A stretch of 64,000 nucleotides of DNA, taken from NCBI GenBank assembly GCA_005784505.1, contig VCAZ01000207.1:573792-637791 (forward strand), written 5' to 3'. This DNA is from Bagarius yarrelli (Eukaryota; Chordata; Actinopteri; Siluriformes; Sisoridae). A program made the position numbers and the translations under genes. Shown piece after piece: positions 46,291 to 59,411 of this stretch (position 1 is the first letter of the stretch; each line of letters opens with the position of its first letter). Below the pieces are notes generated by a model that worked only from the letters and a program-made list of their open reading frames with translations, was not told where the DNA came from and made no database searches.

Positions 46291-48364
46291 GACCAAATTC
46301 CCTTAATCTCGATGTCCAGATGTCTTTAACAGTTTAAAAAAAGAAGAGGAGGTGCTACACTTTGGTAAACATGCCCCATCCCAACTAGTTTTAGTCCTGT
46401 AGCAGGCATCAAATTAACATAAGCTCAACATACAATTGTACAATTTTATCAGTTTATAGCTATATGTTAGCTATATTCTATAGCAAATAAAATACCCAAT
46501 TCTTTATTGTCAGCTGTGTTAATCCTCATCAACTGTGTTACAGTTAATGGTTATCACAGGTAAAAATGGTCATTTCTGCCAGTTTAGAGCTTTGTGCAAA
46601 TTGCTGACCTTGGACTAGATAGTACATGTTCTTGATTATGCTATGTTTTAATATTCCTTCCTTACATATTTATAACATGTGATGCAAGTTCACCAAAAAT
46701 TCTGATAATACAGTCGACTCCATGTGCAAAAATTTTTAAAAAAAGATGAAATACTGAAGAAAAAATGATCACTTACTGCATTTCCCCCCTAAAAAGGGAA
46801 ATTATGTCATGTGATGTAAGACACGTGAATTTGGAACAAACTATTGCTGATATATGTTTACAGTTTTCTCAGATATACACAAAATAGATGATTTAATGTA
46901 CATGCATAAGAAAAATAGTTCTTAAAATATTTTTCTCATAATTTAAGGATTATTTTAGACAAATATTTATAAGGAATTTATACAGAAATGTTTTCAGAGA
47001 GAATCTGAAGAGCATAACCTCACATTTACCAAATCAGACAGCACAAAAAATAAAAAAAATTGCAGTCTATTTGTAAGTCATAAATGTCCATGCGCATTTG
47101 CGCTGAAGGTTTGGGCCTGTTTTGCTGCTGGCAGCTATATTTAGGGTTAGGTAATAACCTTAAATGCAGTCAGAACGAATATGATCTAATTCATGTCAGA
47201 CTTATATGTAAACATACATGGAAACATACCCTAATAATAACGCAATGCCTCTTTTTAGAACAAAACCCTCAGACAAGCTCAGGCCTGTGACAGAGGCAGA
47301 GATAGAAAGAGATGAGAGGTTAGGTAATGTTTCTAACAGATCCTCATGTTCTTGTCTGAACCCGCTCAGCCCTATTCTTCCTGATACTTAAGAAAACCAA
47401 TGATCGCCCTGATTCTCTTACTTAAAGTGTTTTTCTTTTTGTTACCTTTTTGTTTTATCATCACTGTAAACAGCTTTTTATAGATGCAAAATTAACTGGG
47501 AGCGGTAATCCCAATCCCTCTGTGATAGTTAATTATGTGGCCACACAGTGAAAGGATAATAGACTTAACACACATACACATACCTCCTGTATCTTGGGTT
47601 GTGCTGCTGCGCTGTGTTTTGCTGGGAACTTTTTCTATAAAGAACAAACTGGCTCAAGCCAGCTAATATGTACCTGGAAGTACCTGGAAGTGGAGTAGTG
47701 TTTGTTTATGTTGATTGTGTATATCTTCTATTCGGCTTAGGACCCAATTCTTATTTTTTTATTTTATAGTTTTTATAAGGAATCTCTTGATTGTTTTTAG
47801 TGTTTGTATTCTTCCATGTAGGTATGTGTAATGGACAAGTCCTTTGTGTATTTTTTTGTTGTGAATTTATTTAATTATGTTTGTATGTATAAAATACTTT
47901 TTTGTTCGGGGAATCTTAGGTGTCCCTATTGCCATCAGTTTTTTTTCTCAAAACATGATTGCATAACCGTCACATATGGTGTCCCTATTCACTTTTTTCC
48001 TTTGGTCGGTAAGCTATGAAAAAGACACAAAAACAAAAGACAACAAGGACCCAACACTAAGAATAATATTAATTCAATTGCAATTCAACATTCATTGCAC
48101 CTTAACCATTGCCCCAAACTGGCTCATAATTGCACACATTGCTCAGGATTTGGGACTCTTAAGTTACAGATATTATTTAAAACAGAAATCCTGTTTTAGT
48201 GAGTGTTTTCAAAAAGTCAGGTGTCTTATGTCACGGATGTAGTTTTTCTTTTTTGGGGGAAAATTTAAAGACTGTGTAGTAATTCATAATTTCTCTTTTC
48301 CTAATTTTTCTTTTTTATTCTTTTGCACATAAAGTAGCCTAATTGATAGTCAACTGTGTTGTCG

Positions 48365-48560
48365 TCTCCATTATGTATTGTAAACCTCATTTCCTGAAGG
48401 AGGGAACAGAGACATTGTGTCCCTCATCCCTTCATCAGAAAATGAGGGTTACCATATGTAACCGAGATGTTCCTCTTCTGTCGGGTCCCTATACTACACG
48501 CATCTGTGCCGGGGTAGGGGTATACTGAAGGTAAGTGCCAACAGAAACCAGCATGTCGAA
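48365..48560 (+). repeat. Fish interspersed repeat end (DIRS-type?)
   Basis: CATTTCCTGAAGGAGGGAAC + AGAGACATTGTG and GGTTACCATATGTAACCGAG + ATGTTCCTCTTC resemble a much-copied fish sequence that I associate, from memory only, with termini of tyrosine-recombinase (DIRS-like) elements. CATATG with flanking GTTAC is palindromic. Confidence 0.35.
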
Positions 48561-49029
48561 GCGCAGCCTTACTCAACCTCTTAAGCTACCAGCGTGCAAG
48601 AGCACCTCATCTCCTCCCACAAAGAACTTAGCAGTAGCGTTTTCTAATACTCACCGTTTGATATTCCTATGGGAGTCCTGATGCTGGGACCAGGCCCCTC
48701 CCCCGGGGGGCCCTACGGAGATCACATACCTCCAACCAGGGGGCATGTGAAAACAGCCATTCCCGGGAACACAGTCGTAGAACTCTACCTAACCCTATGG
48801 CCTGCTGCTGATCCCATGCTAAAACTGATTTACCAATTATTATATATAATCTGTTATTTACCAAATCAAAGTGATGGCAATTTTAGTGATAACATAATTA
48901 CTTGATTTTTGAATTCCAATTAGACCTGTGATCCTTCTAGATTTGGGGATTTGGGATTTGCAGGTGAGCACATAGCTACAAGCTAGAAGTTATTTCTGGT
49001 TATTTTATTCAAACCTTTTATTATACCAT

Positions 49030-49530
49030 TGTAACGAGACCTCACTGAGGCGAGACATATAGAACCCAGGGTGCAGTTTATTTACAAAATGTAGACATAC
49101 AAACATAAACTAAAGTGGACAGACTTAACTACACATGAACACAAACAAGAACATTAGTATGAAACTTAACATGACCACTGGCATGAACAGTAACTTACCA
49201 AAGGGGAGCAGAGAACAACAAACCACAAAGACAGCAGGATACAGGGTATATAAGCACATACTAAACACATTAACTAAACAAGACACACCTAAACACAATG
49301 CATGAAAACAACCAATAAAAACAAGACACAAGGACAAAAGGAAGAACATCACATGAAAACAAGAGGTCAAAACAGGAAGTAAACAAAACAAACTACCTAG
49401 GCTATCTTAGCTAGCATAGCATAGCATGGATAAGCTAGCTAGCACAGCTTAGCCTTAACACAAAACAATAAACATGGAACTAAACGTAAATAACAAAACA
49501 ACAAGAAAACCCAAAACCCTAAATGTTACA
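49030..49530 (-). mobile_element. Solo LTR, 501 bp
   Basis: The minus strand begins TGTAACATTTAGGG and ends GAGGTCTCGTTACA, with 6-bp inverted ends (TGTAAC/GTTACA). An AATAAA lies near the end and a TATATA-like box (CTTATATACCC) is mid-LTR. No internal region flanks it. The middle matches 59412-59815. Confidence 0.75.
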
Positions 49531-49554
49531 GTGATATAACAAGACAGCTTAGAA

Positions 49555-49625
49555 TCAATTGCTCAGTTGTCTAAATGAGATAAATGTAAGTGGCTCTGGA
49601 CAAGAAGTGTCTGGTAAATGTAAAC
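49555..49625 (+). repeat. tRNA-derived SINE tail
   Basis: AATTGCTCAGTTGTCTAAAT + GAGATAAATGTAAGTGG and TCTGGTAAATGTAAA: the 3' end of the SINE family at 24985. Confidence 0.6.
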
Positions 49626-50165
49626 AAACCGAAACATTTTATATTCCAATTTCTAGTTTTTTTGTTGGATGTTGATTGCAAACGGAATCATCTGTTGATT
49701 TGGTAGGTTATTTGCATCTCCCTCGAAATACAAATAAACACAGTCCACTCCAATTATTGATTTACCCTACTATTATAATGGGGGGGGGGCCTTAAATGCA
49801 GAGGCTTTAAACTGTTAAAATCCGTCAGGTTTGATCCACACACAACCTTCACAGAAGAGCAGCACAGTGTTTTTACCAGAGAGTATTTTACCTTTTATTT
49901 CACAGTTTTTACCAGAGAGTATTTTACCTTTTATTTCCATTAAAAATTCAGTATGTGTTTAAATTCTCTCTCACATTTTTTCTAATTTAAAGGCAAGACA
50001 AAAGGAAAATGTGGAGCTAAATATTTAAAATAAAATTAATAAATGTCTAGTAGAGAATATTTATTTTATCCATGAATCACTTCCTAATTTTAATTCTACC
50101 ATATAATTGACTACCATTATTCTAATATATCCATAGAATTTTTAAAACATTTTTTTTCCTCATAG

Positions 50166-50347
50166 CAACAAGCAAATATGACACAGACAAACTGAGCAAA
50201 GTCATCTATGACTGCACTGTGGCCTTTACTGCTACCGGAACTCCATTCTTTAGAGTCTATCCCGGTTTTTGGGGTGACTTACCCTGTCCTGCTGCTGGGA
50301 TAATGACACTAATGATCATTTTCATGTTTTACTTATTCTTGTATTAG
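50166..50347 (+). other. Exon-like open stretch, unidentified
   Basis: A strong acceptor (ttttttttcctcatag) is followed by an open frame of 59 codons: TSKYDTDKLSKVIYDCTVAF then TATGTPFFRVYPGFWGDLPC then PAAG, ending in a hydrophobic run MTLMIIFMFYLFLY and TAG. It resembles an ectodomain exon reading into a membrane-like tail, but the last part could be intron. No family recognised. Confidence 0.3.
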
Positions 50348-51234
50348 TATAAAATGGAAGTTGGTGGGAAAATTGTTGCAGAGACAGAAAACGTTGCTTT
50401 ACCAGTCAGTAATTAATTGAGTTCTCAAGTACAGGCTTTTTGCTTTGTTTAAAAAAGACTCGACATTCTCAATAAACAGTCTTATGTAATTTTCTCCCTT
50501 TTTATTTTCATTTTAGAGAAATATAACACAATAACATTTCAACTATAATAACGACTATATTTTTATAAATATAATCTGTTTGTTTTTTATTTGTCCGTTT
50601 ATCCATAAGAAAATTTGCCCAGTAACTGCAGTTGTAGCGTCTCAGCCTGGTAAAAGCAACAACACAGATGTGATTGGGAATTCAAGTTCTCTTTCATTTT
50701 ATCTTGCTCAGAAAAACAAAGCACAAAGTTGTTACTAAGAGCTAACAGGGAACGTTCCCACAACTTTTCTTTATCATTTATTAAAAGTTAGCTTATTGTT
50801 AGTAGAAAATGTTACTAGAATAATGTTCATGAAATGCCTTATAACGTTTTTAATGTTTAATATAAGGATTTAAAGTGAAAATGGTCCTAAAACAATCTAT
50901 TAATTTAGAAAAGTCTTTAATTTAGAAAACTGGACACTTTCATGTTTTTGTAACACTTTCCCAAATGTTCCCAAAGCCAGAAACAAACGTTGTAAAAACA
51001 TTGTGAGAACATGAATGTGTTAGCTGGGTAAGCAGCTGTGCGGTTGGCTTAAAGGTAGAGCGGTACACAGGGATTGTCGTCCTTTAATGAATGGTCAGAT
51101 TTTGTTACAGTGAAGGTTTATTGAATCCTTTATTTTTTTGTCTTAAACCCTCCCATTTTTATTGTTAAAGAATTAATATAGTTTATTTTTGTCGTCATAT
51201 TATTGAACCAGTCTGATGTCATGTCTATTATTAT

Positions 51235-51335
51235 TATTATTATATAGTTAGCAGTGGCAACTTGGTGGTGCTGGAAATCGAACTCGGATCTTCCAATGGG
51301 CGGTCTAATACCTTAACCACTGAGACAGTTTCTAC
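51235..51335 (-). repeat. tRNA-derived SINE fragment
   Basis: The minus strand: CAGTGGTTAAGGTATTAGAC, GGAAGATCCGAGTTCGATTT (B box) and CCAGCACCACCAAGTTGCC. Confidence 0.75.
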
Positions 51336-51374
51336 TGGAAATCTTTACAAATTATAGAGAAATTCATAATCTGT

Positions 51375-51580
51375 ATTCATTCATTTATTCATTTTCTATA
51401 CCCGCTTATTCCCTAATTATGGGGCCACAACCCTAACCCAGCCGTCTCTGAAAGGGTGAAAGGCAGGAGGGGGACACATACGAACTCCACACAGAAAGAC
51501 CCCTGCAGGGGAATTGACCCCGGGACCTTCTTACTGTGAGGAAACAGTGCTAACCACACTAATTCACTGTGCCGCCTGTA
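51375..51580 (-). repeat. SINE with GGCGGCACAGTG head
   Basis: The minus strand: GGCGGCACAGTGAATTAGTG, CACAGTAAGAAGGTCCCGGG, TTTCTGTGTGGAGTTCGTAT, GAGACGGCTGGGTTAGG and tail GGAATAAGCGGGTATAGAAA + ATGAATAAATGAATG. This is the widespread teleost tRNA-derived SINE pattern. Confidence 0.85.
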
Positions 51581-51720
51581 TATTATATATTTTTATAATA
51601 ATTATATAATTTAAAATATCTCAGTTGTTTTTGCACTTATGATCTGATATTTAATATCAGAATGTGATATTTAGCATAGACGTAACCTGTGTGTTTAACC
51701 TTGTTTATTTATATTTATTA

Positions 51721-51842
51721 ACAGCTACAGTCGACTTCAAACCAACTGTTTCGACAGACGTGTCCAGGCCAGTCACTGTCGACACCGTGAACCTTCAGAT
51801 GCCGTATTGTTACTTTGACAGTTTTACAAAGTGTCCTGGTTT
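51721..51842 (+). other. Exon-like open stretch, unidentified
   Basis: The acceptor ttatttattaacag is followed by ATVDFKPTVSTDVSRPVTVD then TVNLQMPYCYFDSFTKCPG and a weak donor (CCTG|gtttgt). Two cysteines (YCYF, KCP) recall the other open stretches nearby. Confidence 0.3.
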
Positions 51843-52192
51843 GTTTTTATAATTAAATTTAACCCTAACCTCAGATTTCGTAGGAAAAAGACAATAATGC
51901 TGTCATGGAAAATGACAAATATTTCGCCTAATTTTTTTTGGATTACTTTTAAAAGCTACCATTAAAAAAATAACACTAACTAATAACAAGCTGAAGTTAG
52001 AGCTCCATCAATTCACCTTTTAAAGTGATCTAGTAAATGGCATCAATAAGCATTCCATAGCCTGATTAGTCATTAATTAATCTATTTTTATTAATCTCTT
52101 TCTCAGTTTTTTGGTTAATGACTGTCGCTATGTTGAAATATCCTCCTCATTATTTTGTATCTCATATATTTTACTTTTTTCTTCTTCCATAG

Positions 52193-52377
52193 CGAAAGAA
52201 AATTATGACACAAACTATTCTCCAGTTTTTTCTCCGAGTACTTAAACGCTTTCAGTTCTAATAGAATTAAATACTCCACCACTCTCATTAATTTGTTGGA
52301 GAAAATACCCTGCCCTTCTACTGCCCCTCACAATTTCCTGGTTGGAGCAGATGGTGACTGTTCTGAAGATTACTGTA
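52193..52377 (+). other. Exon-like stretch with internal stop, unidentified
   Basis: The acceptor ttttttcttcttccatag is followed by KENYDTNYSPVFSPST and a stop. Another frame further on reads EKIPCPSTAPHNFLVGADGD then CSEDYCK to 52377. Its first 30 bases resemble the start of the stretch at 50166 (both contain TATGACACA after an A-rich start), and IPCPST recalls LPCPAA there. Confidence 0.25.
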
Positions 52378-53359
52378 AGAAAGTCTTTTTCTTTAAGATA
52401 TTACTATAGATTATATCTAATATTTTATTGGGGCTTCATAGGCAAATGCTGAACTAATCAGTGTACAAATCAGCAAAGTAAATAAAAGTATATACAGGTT
52501 TAGATAAATTACTGAGTTTTTATACCCGAGTGTAATATACTGTATATAATACAAAAAACATCGTGATCATACCCAATTAAACATATCCATCTAAAACACA
52601 TGCTCAAATCAAATAAAAACTATTCCCAAATTTATCTAATTTGTTACTCATTTATTCGATGATACTGTCACCTGCAGTTAGTCATAAAATCAAGCTAATT
52701 TTAGTCAATATATCAGTATAGGCAGAAGGTAATAATAACAAAAATGAAATAAAAATAAAAAATGAATAACTATAATAATCCATGTGTATTTTCCACCATT
52801 TGGTTTATAAATCTTAAGTTTGTTTAGATCCACTGAAATAGATATTCTTTCTACTTCCTCTTTATCTCCACTTTGTTTACTGTAAGATTTTTTTGTGACA
52901 TTATACTATTGTAACTGGGAAAAGTCTAATATATCAAATCTGTGAAATATCTGTATTGATGTTATGTCAGTAAAGTTGCAGAAAAAAGTAAAGTAGCTGT
53001 GTGTAAACTGTGAGCTGTTTGCTATATTACACATTTAAAACACTGCTAAGCAGAAATGATTGGATATATTTCAGTCTAACTGGATGTATAAACCACATCA
53101 TTTACCACATTTCCTAAGAAAATAAAATAAACAGAACAAAGTAACCACTGAAACTTATTCCATTAAATTGTTCTCACAGAAATGCCTTGAAAAATCTAGT
53201 GAAAAACTGCACTGGACTATAGTAGGCTTTAAAGGTAATCGTTTAATCTTCGTTGAAACTATTCACATACAAAAAAATCTAAATACAAGCCTAAAATATA
53301 TCAATTGAAAGCACATTTTAATGCATTCAAATTTTCACATGTCTCTGTTACCTTCTGGC

Positions 53360-53470
53360 TCTCCCTTTAAGTTCTGCCGCCATAGCCAGTCTTGCCAGAG
53401 TCCCCAATCTTTTGAGGAGTTTTGAGGATGGACTGGGATTCACTTTGCTCCAGTGACCCAAAGCTTCACA
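53360..53470 (+). repeat. L2 3' UTR fragment
   Basis: GAGGATGGACTGGGATTCAC + TTTGCTCCAGTGACCC matches 20746-20785 of the L2 3' end. Confidence 0.6.
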
Positions 53471-53954
53471 ATGAGTTTTTTGGTCTTTGCGGTATTGAGG
53501 GTGAGGTTGTTTATAGAACACCAAGTTGACAGCCCAGATATTAAAGTTTTAAATTCTGTAACTTTTACTATTTGACACTGAGCACTAAAATTAGCAGAAT
53601 TTATAAAATAAATCTTTTTAATACATACTGAAAAATATTAATATTTGAGTGTTTTATATAGAAAAAAACAACAACTAAAAAATAGATTCTTTTTCCATGC
53701 ACACATCATTTTTTTTTAAATTTCAGGTGTCTATTCTGCAGTCTGCCAGTTTTAACATCACTCATGAGGTGCACATTCAGCATAAGTGCTGCAACCGTAA
53801 TCTATCTATCCGTAACCGTAATCTATATTTATATATACTGTATTTATGCCTGTCATATACTGCACAGATTTATTGAGTTTGTGCCCATAATAATAATCGA
53901 GTGAAATCTGATGAGGTCTTGTGCTCTACAGGAGCCCATGGTGCTACACAAAAC

Positions 53955-54110
53955 AGTGTGTGTGTGTGGTCCTGTGAAGGACTGGCGACCTGTTCTGGGT
54001 GTTCCTCTCCTGCCTTTCACCCATTTAGAGACGGCTGGGATAGACTTCAGCAGATCCCTGTGACCCTGAATTAGGGAATAAGCAGGTATAGAAGATGAAT
54101 AAATGAACCC
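53955..54110 (+). repeat. SINE, 3' half
   Basis: TGTGTGTGTGGTCCTGTGAA, GGACTGGCGACCTGTTCTGG, GAGACGGCTGGGATAGACTT and tail AATAAGCAGGTATAGAAGAT + GAATAAATGAA. Same body as 3346-3590. Confidence 0.8.
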
Positions 54111-54119
54111 GATATGCAC

Positions 54120-56059
54120 TGCACTGTGTTTCACTGTGCATCAGGACTACGTAACATGGTCATTTTGTCTCAAAATCGTTAGCCGGCAGCAGGAATTACC
54201 ATTAATTAAGTAAATAATATAGATTTAATATAGATACACAATTATGTAACCATGTTTTATAGTTTATTGATTACCACTGGATTACCTGTAATAAATCCAT
54301 AAGGGCTGGTATAGCATTAATGTAGGAATGTAGATCATATCTGCTTACACCACTAAACTGACAACTTTTTCAGTCACTGAATTTAAACTTGATACCGTGT
54401 TCACTCTCAGATACACCAGCTTTTATGGTTTTACTACAGTTATATATTTGTAATATATTTCCCAGATGAGAATATATTTGTTCATTAAGTCTATATGTAT
54501 GATTGTTTGTGTCTATATTTTACACTTGCAATGCCACCTACACTTTCATATATTACTCTGCACACACAAATCTTTTTTGGGGTCATTTTACCTTTATAAA
54601 ATGTCCGTCTGTGAAACTATTTATATAAATAACATGCTGAAGAAATGAGTCTCTTTTATAGGAACAGTCAATTCGGCTCTATTTCAGTGCCACTGATTAA
54701 TAAAATCTAAATATAAATAAAAGGTGAACAATAATTTATTTGTAACATTTTATTTCTAAAATATTAGTTTTATAAGAGGTTTTATAGTCTTGCCAAATTA
54801 GATACAGACATCAAATGGCAGTTTTTCTGAGGCTTTCCGAATAATCATATCGATATCTGAATTATATCATATCGAGCGAAATTAAGAAATATACCGTGGT
54901 ATAAAATTTGGCCATATTGTCCGGCTCTACTTTTTTAGGTGGATCCTACTTTTCATCAAAGCGATTTATGCTATGTGTGAATCGAAACGGTGCACAGATG
55001 GGATCTTTGGAATAAACTCCTTGTTAGTTAAAATCAACTCAATCTGAGTGCACATGAGCATCAAACAGACTCCAGCACAGAGTTTAAATAATCTTTCTAT
55101 TGGAGTTTATTTTTCATCAGCAGTTAAATGTTAACTATTTTGGGAATTATTCTTATAGATATAATCTTATAACTCTAAAATTAAGCTAAAATTATGTACT
55201 ACTTGCCGGTGTTAAAAATCAACAAAAAAAAAGAAAAAATATATTTAAAAAACATTACATATTACTGAATCAAAACAATATGGTTTTAAGTGAAAATGAC
55301 TACACTGAATGGCATATTTTTAACTTAGAGCTTTTATATGAGCAAATCCATACATTAGATTTAGAAATTTCATGCATCAAGATATTTTAAAATTAACTGA
55401 AGCAAATTGCAAAACATTTACATTTAATACACGTTTGCAGCTAACAGAGTGCCAACTAAAGATGTTTCGTATAAAATTGTATTAAACATTGTGAACACAT
55501 CACTGCACTGTAAAAAAAATCAAGCCTGCAGGATAGTAAAAACAGCAGTTAAATTGTGTAACCTAAGATAGACATGTATACGTCAGATAAAATAACAAGA
55601 AACAATTTCACACTGAACTCATTTCAGTAAGAAAACAGATAATACAACTCTCTGACTCAAGATTTGAAATGTCTTAATATTTCCCTTCCTAGAACGATTA
55701 TGTTCCGTGTTTTCACTCATACGAAAAGCATAGAAGTGATCATGGAAACATGTTTCATGTGTAAGGCTGAAAATGATCAGACCTCTGCTTTCCTACCCTA
55801 AATATACGAGGGGTAATAAAAGGGCCATTTGGTGTTCCTGATGGCACAGAGGTGCTGATAGCGATCAAGAACGTTAAAACAACATGTGTATACATTAGGG
55901 GTCTGCTAAGGGTCACTTGGTTGTGGGTGAAGCTGTAATTTGCTGATTGGTCAGTTTGAATGTCTCACATTTGGTTCTTAGTCACATGGCCAGGGAAGGG
56001 ATAAAAGAGGACTGCAACGCTTTTTTCTGGATCTTTATTCCTGTGCTAGCTTTTTCCTG

Positions 56060-56060
<1 letters not shown>
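54120..56060. other. No gene seen
   Basis: AT-rich, with no convincing exon, repeat family or regulatory cluster on either strand. Confidence 0.5.

Positions 56061-56062
<2 letters not shown>

Positions 56063-56102
<40 letters not shown>
56063..56102. repeat. (CT)n microsatellite
   Basis: About 20 CT units. Confidence 0.95.
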
Positions 56103-56104
<2 letters not shown>

Positions 56105-56814
56105 ATTTCTCCCTCTCTCCTTCTTAGGTAACATTTTACATACATACAAGGGTCCAATTAATTGTCTATGTTTTTACTATTCTTCATCTGTTTTGTAACA
56201 GATTTAAGTGTAACTATGGTAACCCATCGTCATTAAACCGATTCAGTTATAAATTGTGTATTAACGAGTCTTTACTCAACCTTAACATTGATGTGTAACT
56301 AAAGCAATACAATATAATCACTTAATAGCGAAGCTCTCCCACATATTTAGCTATTATAACTGCGCTTATTTCCGTCGTTGGTATAAGTGGCAGTGGGTGG
56401 TAATAGACAAGAAATGTACAGTTTTTATATTCATTGTGCTGATAATGTTTCTTTAGTCCTTCGGCAGTCCTACAGCTTAAACCACCATAGGCGATCCACC
56501 CTTAGCCATGCTTAGTCAATATACAAAAATACTTCACCATTATGTAAAATGGTTTGAGGTTATTTTGCTGACAACTGGCATGTTTTCATCAGTACCTGTG
56601 CAAATACGATACTCAACACCACACAACCTTTTACCCACTTTGTGAGATTGACACTGATTTCGTGAGTCAACATGGAGCGATGCACTTATATTTTCTAAAA
56701 ATTCAAGTGTCTCAATTGAACACATTTTCACCAGACCAGACTGCTTTTAAAGAAAAGCCTTCCCAATGATAGGCTACTGCCAACTGGTATTTATTTGCAA
56801 GTGACACAACGTCG

Positions 56815-57790
56815 AAGTGAGCAAGCAAGCGAGCAGCAAGCGAAAAAGAAGAGGTGATTTTAAGGAGCGATTACCTGATCACGTGTCGCTGGATCAGGAG
56901 CGCGATTAGCGGTCTCTCGCGGCAGCATTCGAACCCGTAAGTGCGGGAAGGACCCCTGGGTGCGTCTGCAGCACTGCACAGTACATTTTTTTCCTTGATT
57001 AAGGGCACTTTACATGATTTTTCATGCCTTTTTGTTCATGCGTTTCTGGGTGCGTTCGATGACCGACATGATTGCTGTTTTTTGTGTTTGGGTAATTCCC
57101 ACACAAAAAATGCTTCTATAAATGGGACGTGCCCCTTTTGTGAGGCATTGCCCATGGGTTTGCCATTGTCCAGCAAAAGTCCCCAGCCACCTCTGCCACT
57201 CATCGCACAGTTCCTCCTGCGTTTGGGCCTGAGGCCGTAGTGGGGGTGAGTGCTGGTTGAAGAGCAGAAATACAGAGTAGCACCACTGGACCAGTCCCTG
57301 CGTGCATCCCATTCCTCCTCAGCTTCGTGCCTGCCAGACGGGACACTGGAGGGACTTGACGGGCTTTCACAGTAGATCTCTCAAGCTAGATGAGATGTCG
57401 ATCGCAGCATCTGAGAGTGGGCTTGAGTCCGTTGAGGCTAATGACTCTGCTGAGCCGGTGCCGTACAGGGCTGGGCGACAGTCACAGCGTGACGCTGAGA
57501 TGGCAGCCGTACTGGCTTGGGCAGCCAAAGTCATCGGGCTGCAGTGGTGTCCTCCACCCTGTCTGCAGAGTTAAAGGCTGGATAATTGGTTCTTGTGTGC
57601 TGGTCGTGCCTGCCCGCGGTTCCTTTTTCCCGGAGGTACACAAGGAGCTGACAAAATCGTGGAAATCGTCATTTTCAGCCAGATCATGATACACCGGCTC
57701 CTCGGCTCTCACCTTCCTTGCGAGGGGACCAGCAAGGGGGTATGAGAACATCCCTTAGGTGGAAAGGTCTATCGTGGTGCACCTGTGCCT
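56815..57790 (+). mobile_element. DIRS-type retroelement fragment (gag-like)
   Basis: Plus-strand pieces: a zinc-binding stretch HDCCFLCLGNSHTKNASING then TCPFC (57065-57145); MSIAASESGLESVEANDSAE (57393-57452); EMAAVLAWAAKVIGLQW; and, in the next frame, GSFFPEVHKELTKSWKSSF then SARS (57619-57687). This order (Cys/His box, acidic serine-rich middle, FFPEVHEELTxSW) is that of fish DIRS/Ngaro-like gag proteins. A frameshift and stops are present; no RT or tyrosine recombinase follows. Confidence 0.7.
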
Positions 57791-57879
57791 GATTATAGCC
57801 GACCAGATTATAAAAATGTGCAAATAGAAATGTGCAATTTAAAAAGCAAGGTTGATGTGCAAACTGCATTTAAAGTGCT

Positions 57880-59255
57880 GCTGTAAACATCGATTGTATT
57901 GAGTATGTGTGTGTGTGTGTGTGTGTGTGTGAGTTGATGTAGTTTAGGTCAGTGTCGGTGGTGTGTGAGGAGCCTTATGGCTTGAGGAAGAGGCTGTTAC
58001 ACATTCGGGTTGTGAGGGCCCGAATGCCCACGGTACCTTTTTTGCGGATGACAGTGTGAAGAGTGTGTTGTGAGGGGTGTGTGGAATCGTCTGCAAGCTC
58101 CTGGCTTTGCAGATGCAGCATGTGGTGTAAATGCCCGTTATGGAGGGAGAGAGACTCTATATCCTCTGCAGGGTCTTGCAAGCGAAGCGGTTTGACAGTT
58201 CCCAACCAGGCAGTGATGCAGCTGCTCAGGATGCTCTTAATGGTCCCTCTGTTAGAACATGGTCAGGATGGGAGGTGTGAAGATTGGCTTTCCTCAGACT
58301 ACTCTCAGAAAGTAGAGGCGATGTTGGGCTTTGAGTTGGGTTTTGAGTAAACAAGGTGAGGTTCTCTGCCAGGTAAGCACCAAGGAAATTGGTGCTGTTG
58401 ACGATCTCTACTAGGATCTATCGATATTTAGCGGCGAGAGTGGTCTCTCTTTGCTCCTCCAAAGTCAACAACTGTCTCCTTAGTCTTGTTGCCGTTTCGG
58501 AGACCAAGGTTGTTGGCTCTACACCAGACTGTTAGCTGTTGCACCTCCTCTCTGTATGCTGACTCGCCATTTTTGTTGATGAGACCCACCACGGTCGTGT
58601 CAATCAGCAAAACTTGAACAATGTAATTTGATATGTGCATTGCTAACACAGTCATGAGTCAGCAGTGGGCTGAGCACACAGTGCTCAGTGTCATGGTGCT
58701 GGAGATGCTGCTTCCTATCCAGACTGACTGAGTCTTTTAGTCAGCATTCATAGTATGTGTCTTTACAGGGTGTGAGGACCAGATGGAGGTTGAGGCAATA
58801 GCATCGTCTGTGGAACGGTTCGGATGATATGCAAAATGTAGTGGTTCCAGTGTGAAGGCAGTAGGGTGTCAATGTGCTCATGACAAGCTTTTGAAGCACT
58901 TCATTACGATGGGGTGAGTGTGACAGGACGGTATCATTGAGGCAGGACTGTTGACTTTTTGGCACAGGGACAATGTAGCAGTTTTTAAGGCACGTGGGAA
59001 CGACAGCGGTGCCCAGGGAGGTGTTTGACAATGTCATTGAAAACATCTGCTGGTTTTTCCTGCCAGTCCCTGAGTTCTCTGCCCGGGGATTTGTCCGGTC
59101 CAGCAGACTTCTGAGGATTAACTTGATTAAGTTCTCCGCCATGGTCAAACACCCCTAAATATTTTTGGCCGGGGGTAAGAATTAAGGACTTTGGCAGAGC
59201 CGGGACCAGGACCAGGAATCTGTCAGCAACCGGCCGGATCGTGGCCATCCCCACA
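57880..59255 (-). mobile_element. CR1/Rex-type LINE, decayed
   Basis: Minus-strand segments in order: GPDKSPGRELRDWQEKPADV then FNDIVKHLPG (59110-59020), VVPTCLKNCYIVPVPKSQQS (58995-58930), a TTVVGLINKNGESAYREEVQ then QLTVWCRANNLGLRN piece after the RT box (58600-58500), and the C-terminus DDSTHPSQHTLHTV with VGIRALTTRMCNSLFLK (58090-57975). The DD catalytic box is not intact (LIDTT for YADDT). (GT)n at 57907-57931 marks its 3' region. Confidence 0.82.
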
Positions 59256-59411
59256 ATGGTGCCACAATCCCCTTTAACATCCAGGCCATGAAGGCTTTTA
59301 CCCTCCTGTGGAACAAGGATTGGAGTTCCATCCTCCTGGACCCCTCCACTCCTTTGCCTCCTTATGATGGTGTTTAAGTTAGAGTATGGGCGCCTGTTTA
59401 GAGAGGGGTTA

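Larger units (their letters stand above)
45900..49029. other. AT-rich intergenic stretch with sparse repeats
   Basis: Apart from the SINE at 46160 and the repeat end at 48365 nothing was recognised. Small open frames here (for example 47084-47290 and 47831-48019) lack motifs and codon-use support. Confidence 0.5.

Noticed and set aside
48669..48905. Small open frames around a GC-rich stretch at 48660-48780
   Set aside because: Overlapping frames on both strands, no splice context and no motif.
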